Assembly (NCBI GenBank): GCA_963971285.1
Contig: OZ020251.1
Span: 1,550,001-1,614,000 of the forward strand
Direction: 5' to 3'
From: Astropecten irregularis
Taxonomy: Eukaryota; Echinodermata; Asteroidea; Paxillosida; Astropectinidae
Length of the DNA: 64,000 nucleotides
The position numbers were made by a program, and so were the translations under genes. Below, piece after piece: positions 38,201 through 51,300 of the stretch (position 1 is the stretch's first letter; every line of letters begins with the position of its first letter). The notes beneath the pieces are model-generated. The model saw only the letters and a program-made list of their open reading frames with translations, ran no database searches and was not told the DNA's origin.

Positions 38201-41200
38201 TGAGATATCACCTTGTGAATTGAATTGAATATTTTAACTTTAACCTGATTTTAAGTCAGTTTTTAGCCTTTGAGAAAGATCTTGTGGGATTAAAACATCA
38301 TGCCTTTTGAACTCTGACCATTTAGCCTTTGAGAAAGATCCTGCTAGGATTGAAACATCAGGCCCTCCTTACTTTGACCATTTAGCCATTGAGAAAGATC
38401 CAGATAGGATCAAAACATCAGGCCGTCCTAACTCTGAACATTAAGCCTTTGAGAAAGATCCTACTTGTATGCATTTTGGTTATTTGGTCATTATTTTGGT
38501 TGATGAGTGCAGCAGTTTGCAGCAGTTCATTATTACTAATTTTGAATCATGTATGTAAATGTATAAAGTTGTTTTTAAATTGAACTAATAAGAAAGCTGG
38601 CACATAAGCAACGATGTGACTAAACATGTACACCAAACAGTATGATACCTAAGTATAAACGTGACTTATAATGTATATTGAGGGGATCGGTCATTTAGCA
38701 AGTGACACTACAAAGCGTGCAATACCACGTACAATGCCCAGTATGGAGCCAATAAGTAATCAGGTTTATTCTCGTCAGCTATGTCCGGTCTGGGGTACTC
38801 TGTTCAACGTCCGTTGGCGAACTTTATTGATGAGTGGAATGTTATCCGTATATCAGCACTGCATCTATGGCGCTAGGAATGATGGACTACTTGCTTGATG
38901 AGATCAGCATCTAGTATCATATGGATCTAAACCATGGGCGTAGATCCCGGGGGGCTAGGGGGGTTGCAACCCCCCCAGGTTTTCACTTTTTATATATATC
39001 AAAAATGATTTTGTGCACAAACGTATATGGAAGAACGACCCAGCTACAAGATCAACCCCCCCCCCCCCCCCCCAGGTCTGGGGACGTGTCTACACTACTG
39101 TTCTAAACCTACAGTACATGGGTTTCTTCATCTAGGTTTACGGTAACAGAATATGATATTTTACTATTGCTAGTGGGGTTCTGAAAAGAACTGTAGAGCA
39201 TAAATGACACGCTCACTTTAACTTTAAGTATGAGGCAATGATGAGCCCTAGCCACTGCAAACCTAGTCTTACACGTACATGTATTTCAAAGATTTTGGAG
39301 AAAAGTACAAGCTAAACTCACGTGTACAACCCAGGTATTGCAACTTTACATTATGATTGATGGCTCACTATATATAAACTCACACCAATTCCAAAGAACT
39401 TTGTATTGGAAATACATGTATGCACTTGAGTCGAACCAGCGACCTCAAGATTACCATACAGGTGCTTTAACCAACTGATCTATCCAGCCCTCTTATATAT
39501 GCTTGGGATAAAGTGATATGCGAGTGGTTCCAGGTATTTCACAGGGATTTTGGAGGTACAAGTACACATACATAGAGCCCATTGTAGCTTTACATTATGC
39601 TTGACAGCTGACTTTAAAGTCACAAAAATTCAAAAGAATTTGGTATTGAAAATATCACTTTAATACTTGAGTCACTTTTTTATTATTTTGGACTTGACTT
39701 GAAGTACATGTAAGGTGACTTGAGACTTGACTAAGACAAAAATGATCTGCGGTCTGAATTTATAAAAATAAAAAATACATAGTTTGTATCTCTGCCCTTA
39801 ACTAGTGATTTTAGACAAATATTTGACAAAATCTACTGTACAGTACATGTAGATATGAACTTCCGCATGTAAACTGCTCCTTTAAATAGTCACGATATTT
39901 CCGGCCACGTACAAGTAGTTAAAGACTTCACACATGTAAGACTATCAGCATTTGTCTACATATAAATCACCTTGCCACTTGCAAATTGTTGTATTTACAG
40001 ATCGACATGACTGAGTAACAATTCAGGCACGTGCTGCCAAGACGGACACCTCTACGAAGCCCTGCCTGGTGGCATGCATCATTTAGTGTGATTAAGCTGT
40101 TGTGACAGTTACCCAGGCTTGGTAAACTAGGGTCGTCCGTGGTTGTAGGGGGCTGGGGGTGGTGGAACAGTTGCCGTGTCAACAAAGTCAATAAAGACAC
40201 TTGGCTAGGGCTGTCCATTTACAAATAATTTAGTATTCGCAAATCGAGAAAAAAATTGATCGAATGTTCGAATATTCGGAAAAAATCGCAATTCAATGTA
40301 AAACATAAGAAAATAAAAATATGAAAGTACGTTGCGTAATGGCTGCTGGTAGCTATCGGGGCGCCGCACCAGGCGTGCTAGACAATTACAGATCATGAAC
40401 AGATCCTATCAAAACACCCTGCCTTTTTGGCAGATTTTTAATAAGTTACAGAATGATATTATCCGCTATTTCAACCAACACGCGGCAGGCTTCAACGCAA
40501 GACTGTACAAAATCTGCTTTTGGCATCGCGTAAATTTTTTCTCGAATATTCGAACGGGCAAAATATTATTCGAATATTCGAGTGATGATCAATATTCAAA
40601 TATTCGATATATTCGAGACAGCCCTACACTTGGCTCACCACCATCAAAATCTGTTTGCCCCCTCCCCTCCCCCTCAAAAAAAAATTTAATTCAGATTCTG
40701 TGTAGCTCTACAGCAGTAAGCATCAAAGATAGGAGTTGAAGGTAGGTTCTTTGCCACTCATTATCATTAATATTTTATTTCAATTCTAGATGTTTTCTTC
40801 TATTTTTGATTTGCCTTCAAACAGCCACAAAAGAAAGGAATGACGTTCTGTGATTAAATTTCACCAAACACAAAAGAACACAAACTGACTCATTTCGTCG
40901 TAACCAAATTTGTTTAAAAATGTATTTTTAGAGGACATCTTTTAAAGGACATGGATTGCATATACAGTATGCTTCACTCCCGTAATGAAATCATGACGCG
41001 TCCTCTTTTCACGTTCTCAATAAAAACCTTGTGGATGGATAACAAGAAACACATTTGTTTCTGTTTTGCTGTATTCAACTACAAGTCTCCGTACATTTTG
41101 ATATCTGTATGCAATTCTCATGACATGTCTCCTTAAAGGTACAATACATGATTGGTAAAGGTCACAGGACAGCACTCATACTTTGTCTGATCAAACCTGT

Positions 41201-44200
41201 ACATGAAATAATAAACCTGTGAAAATTTGAGCTCAATCGGACATCTGAGTCACGAGAAAATAGCGAAAATCCGACTCGATTTTTCTGATAAAACATGCAG
41301 AATAGTTTCCTACATGTTTGTTCCAAAAATCTTTCGGACGAACAATCTTTGGAAAAGACACTAAATCTTGATTTACTTGAAAAACCCAGCAGGGCAATTC
41401 CACCGTGACTGACATTACATTTTTTATACATTTTGAATATCAAATCAGCTCTGATGTCTAAACAATTACAGCCAGCAGAACCATTTTTGGCATGAGGGGT
41501 AATGGGACCTCAATACACATTACAGTAATCAAACTTTGAAATTTCATGTTTAGCTCTTCCGACCAGGGGGGTTGTTTATTGCCGTGACTGACATTACAAA
41601 AAGCGACGCAACCAAAAAAGGGCAAACATGTTTTTAAAATTTCTCTTCAAGTTAAAAGTGCTACAGGTCTAAATCCATATGACATTATTGCTAATAGGGT
41701 TACAAACAAATGTAGTAAGATGGGAAAATCTTTTAATTCATTTCTTAACAAATATGCAAATTAACCTCCGTGACTGACATTACCGTGACTGACATTACGT
41801 GTTAGATCCATAACAGATGTTTACAGTAGCAACAATTCAACACTTAAATAATACATTTTCTGTCAACAAGAGAAGTATCAATTGACTGTTTATACTATAT
41901 TTAAAGGAATAATTACAATTCTAAGATTATTAAAGCTTGGAAATGAGAGAAAAAAAGGCTACACACCTGTATACACATTGATATACTGTACATATGTACA
42001 TGTACATGTATACAGTATATGTATTAAACAAATTTAAGCATTGCTGTAAGCCATCAAAGTTATGTTCACAGACATTTGTGCTTCCAACTTTCTCCTTATT
42101 GTGTCTGTGGTCTACTATTTTAGTGTATTTTGTCCTCTCCCAATGGCCACTTCAAGTATTATCACCAGCTTTTACCATGACGACACTTCGGAGTTGTCAT
42201 TTGGACACACAACTTATATTAATACCCCAGGGAAGAGCTCACCCTCACAATTAGTCAACAACAGACCAATCATTGACTGCAATTGTATCAACACCTTCCA
42301 CAACTTTCTCTGACAAGTCTTAGATAGTTTCTCCTCTTTTTCTCTTTTTGGTGACCTTTGTTCCTCTGCATTTCTTTCCTTGTCTGCTTGTATGCTGCAT
42401 TTAATCCTCTTTCTTTCACATTTTTCCTGCACTCGGCCTGTCTCTCTGCTCCTGTCTTTGGCATCCTCCTGACCCTCTTGTACAACTTATGTAGTGTGAG
42501 ACCCTTGTAATGTATGCCCCTATTCAAAAAAGGAAAAGACTGCATAAAATTACTTTTACTTCAATCAAATGTAAACAATTATTCATGTTGAATGAGTGTT
42601 AACATGGGGTGCATTTGACCAAAACAAAATCCATTTATTATTCACGTACAAGCATAACATTGAAGATGGTGGATTTACATGTAAAATACCAAAAACAAGT
42701 ATGTTAGATCTAAGAGCATTATTTCAGCATGATTAAATGTCATTGTAGGAATGTGGGTACTATACTAGAGAAGTTATCAGCCCATTCACTGTTCAAAATT
42801 TCTTCCATTGACTAAAAGTATTGACGTGACTGACATTACAATATCACAATTTATCGTGACTGACATTACATTGTGACTGACATTACACATTTGTACCATT
42901 TACCAAATCTTTAAATAACAATCATCAGGTCACTTTATAACATAACTGCACTACCCACAGTCCAAACCAAGAAAATAATGAAGGGCAGATTCTAATAACT
43001 ATCTTACTTACTTTTATAGGAAAAAGTTTTGTTTTTCGTGACTGACATTACATCAACCCTAAGCAATTATTTTGATCATGCATCATGGGTATCTTACAAA
43101 ATATATTTCAATAAAAGTTATGTTCCTTAAAACTTACACTCAAAGCTGGTATTTTAACACAAAATTAAATTAGATATCATCAGATTGATGAAAAATATGA
43201 AAAGAAATACATTTTATGTTCTTACCTCCAATTTGCAGCATAAATGTAGCATCGACTTCAGAATGCTGTAACTTAAAAAATAATTGGTCTAGAGACAATT
43301 TTTTTTTATTTCTAGAAGCTTCAGCATATACCCTGTCACTTTTGCAAAAGATATTTGGGAGAAAAGTATTTTGAAATTTTGACCCTCATGTCGCACTTGC
43401 GTGGAATTGCCCAGCATCTGATGAACCAAGATTTCCCATGGTGACTGTTTGCACTGTTTACGAACTGTTGAGTCCATTTTCTGTCTCAAACTCAATAATT
43501 TTTTGTTGGAGGCCTTGCAAATCCTATATGCTCCCTTAAATGGCCACATCGATTCCTTTTCCATCTATCAATTTCAACAAAATGGAATAAAATAACCAAC
43601 AGAATTGAACCAAAAACCACAAAGTGTGTATTTCTCTGTCATTTTCAAGATAAATTGACACAACTGGTGCCTGTGCTGTTTGCTTGGTCTTAGACTTGTA
43701 GACCAGCGGGAGTCTTAGAAACGAATTTATAAAGACCTATGTCAGTTTCCATTGAATGGATGGAAGGCATTCACACAATAATTCTTGGCTTGGTTTCAAC
43801 ACGAATCGAAAAGGAGATAGTTTGAAAAGACCTTTAATGTACTGATTTGCGTAGGGAAGTCAAACGGCATATAACTACATGTACACTACAAAGGATTGTT
43901 CAATGTTGGCAGCTTTGAAATAGACATTGCTCAAAATGTGGGGTTTTGTTCAATACATTTGGTCATTAAAGTAAGAAATAAAGCCACAAAAACATCAATT
44001 TAGGCACCATTTTGATATTATGCAAGGAAAACAAAACTGTCGGACTAGTGCAGAACACACTTTACTAGACCAACACTGAAATCACTAGACTCAGTCCACG
44101 GTCTAGTGGATACAAGTATTTCGAGCCCTGTTTTGAAAAGGTTTTCTTTATCAACGATGTTTCCTACAGAACATAAATTATAGCTTTCAGGCTTGAATTC

Positions 44201-45289
44201 CATTTCCATGAATTACGCCTTCAAGCCTGGGATATCTGTATCATTTTACGATTAAGTGCAAAATTACTGGCCCAAAATACTCTGCAAATCGTTACTTCGG
44301 ATAAACAATAGAGACAGTCAGGTTACTTTAACAGGTGAAATCTAAACAACTAGTGTATAGAATTTCAGAACTTACTATAAATATCATGGAAGATACAGCA
44401 TACTATATATAGGCTTTCCTAGCCACAAATACGAAGATTTTCTTATTAATTTATGATTGATATATCTTTAAATACTAAATTTTATACTGTACTACTAAGT
44501 TACGTTTTAAGATTTTATCTTAATTTTGCCATTTGCAATAATTATGCAAATCATGCGCAAGTCGCCAAAGGAATGTGGCGCTGGAGGGACATTGCAGGTC
44601 ACAAATATCTGCGTACATATTTGTGATGTTCATGCATAAATGAAAAGTTTAAACAAGAAACACAACTACACATTACAGTGGAAACTGTGGTATAATATAA
44701 ACAAACACTGCTGTACTGAATATTTGGCCTATATAGGTAGAACATTATCCTTGGCTCCCAATGTTCATGTACACAACATAGGGCCTACTGAACACTGTTC
44801 TTTATCCCATAACTCTGTTTGTATGGTTTTAACGACCAACCACTATAACAGATATCTGTGGATGCTGTCATGTTCATTAAAGTGGCATTCCACCATACAC
44901 TGCAATGCTGAATCATAAGGCAGAGATAAAGGTCTACAAGCACAGTGTAGGAAAGGGCGCCCTCTACTGACACAAAATTCATAACTGATTTGACATTTAA
45001 ACACATATATTTTTCTAAATTGCATAATAGGGAGACAGGTTAGCATCTGAAAGTTAACATTTGGGAGACACCGGTCAATAGGGAGACATTTTATTGTCTC
45101 CCCAAAAATATTTCTACATCTTAAAGACATATTTTTAATGTCCATATTTTGATAGAAGACAGAGAATGCTCTCAATATGAACATATTTCAATTTCAAGTT
45201 CAGTGGTTTTGGAGGATGTTTAGAAAAAAGTAAGTGAAGTCGTGTGCACGTCCCTATGGGAATGTCTCCCTAAGTACCCATTATCGGTA

Positions 45290-45321
<32 letters not shown>

Positions 45322-48300
45322 CATTATCTATTTTTGGTAATGAAACGAACGATTAGGCCTACATGTACTCAAAAGTACCCTCTAAGAGGCACTGTAGCTC
45401 AAAAGCCTGATGAAACCTATTATAGAAAGATGATGAGAAGAAGACCTGTACAGTTTTAGAGGTGGGAGGAAAACCCCAGAGTAATATTCTAGGTAAAACC
45501 CACAGAATCAGGTAGGGACTGAAAACCCAATCCACTTGTTGACCGAGCCGGACTTGAACCCGGTCCGCCAGAGGTGAAAGGTGAGTAAAGAACCACTGCG
45601 CCAACCCGACTCCCCTAAATGAAGGACGTTGATGGGTCATACCCCCCATTATTTGTGACAGTGTCCATGTTAATACATCTGTGTCTCTGTTACTCAATAC
45701 TATTACATATCTACAGCTGTTCATAAAATCAGAATGGAATCACTCTGCACCATAGGCGCTGTGGGAAGACATACAGTTTAGCACTGATGGTATAGTGACA
45801 GGTTTATGAGTGCACCATGTGAGTAACTATTCTCAGAAGACAAGTAGCTCTGAATTAAAAATATGGGCCCCAGTTTCACGGCTCTGTTCACAGTAAGCGT
45901 AAAAACTGGCACTAACAGAGAATTCTATTTCATTGATTTATCAGGAATTTTCAGTTGTCTGTCATATCTGAGGATTTCTCGCTTATAATAATCAGTTTAC
46001 TTTTTCGATCTATGTTAGCTAAAAAAGATGATCATAAGCACAGGAACCTACAGGCAGAAAACCTGTGACATTGAGCTTTAACCCTAACCCTTATGCATAC
46101 CACAGTTTACCAACATGGTTTTTCCTGTGGTAAGTGTGGGGTCCTGAATACCACAATACACCACAGTGTGGTTTGTGTGGTAATGCATGGTTTATGATCC
46201 TGTGATGTCCCCTGGTAATGTGTGCTAACAGCTCTTGTCTTGTATGGTACATATGTAGGTGCACATGGTTAGGGTTGATGTTCAACTCAATGTACACGGC
46301 AGGATACTACACCTGTCATCAGTACAATCATACATTACACCTGTTAGCCACATAGAGGATATGATATAAATCAACATTGACTCACCTGTAGTTTCCACCT
46401 GTTTTATCTTTACGGATTCCCTTAATCATCTCCATGTGTGTTATCCTGAATTCCTTGCCGGGATATAAGAGAGTAGCATACACAGCATGCTTGGAATGGG
46501 AATGAATCACGGCACCAGCATCTAATGAAATCAAACATCCCAGTTATAAATATGAGTCAAGATCAACCACAGCCGATTCTTATACTGCAAGACATTCAAT
46601 CTTAGGGTGTTTATAAAACGGAGGCTCATGCATCGTCTCAGGCTCCGGCTCCATTTCATGAATCCATTCTGAAATAACTTGTGTCAAAATAGAGGCTTGA
46701 AGTAGATTCTCTGGTTTGAAAAAAGAAACAGAGCTTCAGCTTCAATGAAAAACCACAATCTATATTTTCAGTATTATGGATGTCAGAGCTGGAGCCTGAG
46801 CCGGAGCCGGAGCCGGAGCCTAAGACTCTGTTTCGTAAACACCCTATATCATCAAATAACCACAAGGGAAACTGACTGGATTGAAAAGTGAACAATCTTC
46901 AATGATCCTTGGGATATAGCACTATGTGAGTGGTTTCATGGCTTCTGACTACCTAACGAACAAAGATAATTGACTATTAGGGACACCACCAACATCTAGG
47001 GCTGAATAGCTCAGTTGGTAAGAGCGCCTGTGTGGTATTAGATTAGATCTAAACCATGACCTCCAGTGAGTAATGTGTTACAACTTAAGACTCTTGGGAT
47101 GGATTTCACAAAGCACTAAGATTAATCTTAATATGAGTTGTTCAGTATCACCATAGTGATTTGTATTGTGACATCAAATGTTGCTTAGCAATTGAGATGA
47201 ATTCACACTTCAGATCAATCTTAGTGCTTTGTGAAATCGACCCTTGGACTTACTTCGAAGTTGGTAAGCATTCATGAATAACGGAGTACATTCACTCTTC
47301 TTGAGCTTCTTGAGAGGAGGGGGACCGCTGATGTCTTCTTCGTCTAATGTCATCACAAACATGTCCTCTGGCTGAGAAATAGGGAAAGTTTGATTTTATA
47401 TACAAAATGCTTTCATAAGATTAATAAGACTTGAAGCTATGCATGGTGGAAGTACTAAAAGGACGTAGGTTTGCAGTGACACCATGTTATCTCTTCTGTG
47501 AGTGGTTCTGAAATAATACAACCGGTCAGTTCTTTTCAGAACTACACACTCTCACAGAAGAGATTACATGATGTCACCGCAAACCTACCTTCATTTCATA
47601 AGATTTGGCAAATGAATATAAAAATTATCTGCATCCTGCTAGTGCTGTGGGCTGCTTGTAGGTACTGCTACCAGTCCTGGGTCAATTTCACGAAGCCCTA
47701 TGATTAATCGTAACTCGAGTTACGAAGGATAACCCATCGTATCCTATATAGGGCTGCAATAATGCATCATAAGTCTGCTACAGTCCTGGGGCCGATTTCA
47801 CGAAGCTACGATCAATCGTAACTCGAGTTACGAAAGATAACCTATTGTATACTACCTACCCAGGGCTGCAATGCATCCTTAGTCCTACGATTGATAGTAA
47901 TAAAATTATGATGAGTTTGGTGAAAAAGACCACTGTTTGTACTGTGAAGAGACCATAAGTCTTGTTCCAGAGTGCGGACAGGTTTCTCCACACCATAGGG
48001 GTGGAGGCATTCATTGCTGCCTTGCTGTGGACTAGGTACCCCTTCCAGTCCTGTTCACACTGTGAGGAGACCATAAGTCTTGTTTCAGTGTGAGGGACTG
48101 GTTTCTCCACACCATAGGGGTAAAGGCATTCATTGCTGCCTTGCTGTAGACTAGGTATACAACTTCCAGTTCTATTTGCGACGTGAAGGGACCATTAGTC
48201 TCGTTTCAGTGTGAGGGACTGGTTTCTCCACACCATAGGGGTAGAGGCATTAATTACTGCCTTGCTGTGGACTACATGTAGGTACCACTTCCAGTCCTTT

Positions 48301-51300
48301 ATTTACTAGGAAGAGACAATCAGTCTTGTTTCAATGTGAACAACTGTATACCATACAAATAGAAGCATTAATTGCCTTGCTGTGGACTAGGTACCCATTC
48401 AAGTCTTATTTATACAGTACTAGCAATGTGAACAAACCATCAGTCTTGTTTCAATACATAAAAGGCCGGTACTGATTTCTACACACCATTATGCTCAAGG
48501 CTTTAATTGCTGCCTCACAACATGTAAGCATCCCTTTCAGTTGTATTGATACAGTGAAAAGTCCATCAGTCTTATCTTTAGTGTGAAGGACTTCATGTTG
48601 GTTTATCAACACTTTTCCTAAACGCAATATAGCCCTCGTCTTAAAGGTAGTTATCATACTTTGGTAAGGCACCAAAACGGAAATGTTCACAGATTTATGT
48701 ATAACTTACAGGGTATGAAGATTGTGGTGGTAGAAACATACCGTTAAGATTTTTCCGCCCGAAATGGTGTATTTATCCAGAAATTAGTAAAACAACGACC
48801 GAAAATCTTTTTGATCTTTTAAAAGATCAAAAATAGAAGAGAAAAGACTTAAGAAATACTATGGCTGTTTTTCACTGTTTTCTAAAAAAGTGGGCACCGT
48901 ATGGGACTGAAATTTTCACAGATGACTGTTATAGTATCTTCCTTGATATTTTTGCCCATGAATCTGTATTTCTTTGACAAAAACCAAAGTATGATACTAC
49001 CTTTAAAGTAATATTAGAACTTTGTGCTGGGTGATTGACTCGAAAGAATTAATAGATACACAACCAAACAAAGTAAATAAATACATTGCTATTGTTGTGC
49101 ATATCTTAAATGATTATTGGATAATCTTGGAAGCTTACATGGCTTCTGACTGCGAAACAAACAAAGATAATTGACTATTGGGGACACCACCAACATTAGG
49201 CTGGATAGCTCAGTTGGTACGTAGAGCTCAGGTACTGTATTCCAGGGGTTGCTGGTTCAAATCTCGCTCCAGTAAACCTTTCTCTGTTCACTTTTGTGAC
49301 CTTTTGAATTAAAAAACTAAAGCCCCAAGGTATACAAAATCTGTGTAATGAGAAAATGCACTTAAGTAGTAAGAGTGATAAAACAAAATGTAATTTGGAA
49401 GTAAACAGTACTAAAGTACCTGAATTCTCTCCTTTTGGACACCAGAGGGCGCTATATAGATTTCATTGCTGTTGAAAGAACAAAAAATTCAGTGAGTCAC
49501 TGAAGGAGTAATATTAAAATTGAATCAGAGTACTTTTAGCAGTTCAATCGTTATGTATCCACCTTACATAATTACTCAATTTTGAACGTCCCTAAATAAT
49601 TGAAATGCCTGGTTCAAACATGTACATGTGTAAATCTGCATACAGTGCAAAGCGAAGCCACAGTTTACCACACTTTTTTATCCTGTGGTAAGTGTGGTAT
49701 CCTGAATACCACAAAACACAGGTGGTTTTCATTGTAATTCGTGGTTTATGATCCAGTCACCCTGTGAAAACTGTGTGGTAAAGCAGCTCCTGTCTTGTGT
49801 GATAGGTGAAGAGGGTTAATCCAGTGCTATGAAGCATTAACCCAACCCTAACCCTGAGTATCCTGAATATCACAATACACCAGTGTGGTTTTCATGGTAA
49901 TTTATGTTTTATGATCCAGTTCCCCTGTGCAGACTGTGGTAATGTGTGGTAAGCAGCTCCTGTCTTGTGTGGTAGGTGCAGAGGGTTAGGGTTAACATGC
50001 ATTGGAGCATAAGCAAAATTAACCCATGAACTGTATAGACCTTATCGCAAATACAAACCACAAAGGATTATGGGATTTAATTCAGAGCAATAGCGCTATC
50101 ACATTAAATTTGAAGCAATAGCGTCATCACACGGCTGCGTGATGGTGCAATTGCTTCAAATTTAATCCCATAATCCTTTGCAGTTTGTATTTGCGATAAG
50201 GTCTCTGGTTGTGAGATTCAAATTCTTTGCAATAGCGCTCCGCAATAATGACGTCACAAAATCCCCGGATGTCAGACAAACATTGACTCACACACGTAGT
50301 GTACATGCACGACGTTTGTCAGACATCCGGTGCTATTTTTAGCGCAAGTGCGGAGCGGTATTCAGAATAAATGAACTCTTGACTTACTTTCTCTTTATAC
50401 TAATGCCTCCCCCTGTGCCAGTAACCCAGCCTAGATGATAGAACTGTGCAAGCAACTCTGGAATCAGGTTCCTTGGGTGCTCCTAAACATTCAAAAGATA
50501 ACAACAATTATTAATTTCATTGCACTTAAATATAAATTGGTAGATCTATTTAAAAGTAAGTATTTGGAAAGGCAAGTTATTTCTGGTAAACCGAAGTGCT
50601 ATACCTCAACACTGACATTCAAAAAAGTGAGTACGCCCTACAATGCCCCAGTTACTTTAGTAGTAGGTCTAATTTTTTCAGTTTTCCGATACTGTCTAAA
50701 ATCATATCCTGCAGTTATCGGTTTTCGCTCCGATAACAGGAAAGTTTCTCAAAAATGAAAGCGAAATGGAATATCAGAAAATCACTCCTCAAACCTTTCA
50801 ACTGGACACTTCCAGATTATTATCTGTAAAAATCCTTGAAGTTCAAGTCTTTTCTTTGAAAATATTGTCCGTCATTTAAAGGGACACCAATTCCGCCATG
50901 TAAACGTGACGTCATGTGTTTTCACCCCCTTGGCTGAGTGGCAAAGTTCATTGTCATCGGAGTAGCTATGGCGCACCAAGTCACTCAAAAACGGCTGGAA
51001 AGTGGAATATTGTCCTGACTCGAATCTTCTTACTGGGTCAATAGCGCTCCGCACTGGCGCTAAAAATAGCATCGGATCTCAGACAAACATTGCAACCACG
51101 CAAACGTGCGTGGGTGCGCGCGTGCATTGTACACTACGTGTGAAACAATGTTTGTCTGACATCCGGGGATTTTGTGACGTCATTAGTGCGGAGCGCTATT
51201 GAGTTTATTTTAAAAAGGTTCTAAAACAGTCTTGATTCCAAGATTGTGAATTATAGATAATTTATCAACAATATCATGCATGACATATTTAAAGCCAAAT

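Noticed and set aside
41162..41443. 93-codon ORF next to the 14-bp repeats
   Set aside because: Most of it is the family B MITE end read in reverse; the shared residues come from the repeat.
46078..46092. Telomere-like TAACCCTAACCC
   Set aside because: Only two units, interstitial, and part of a dispersed repeat also found at 49850.
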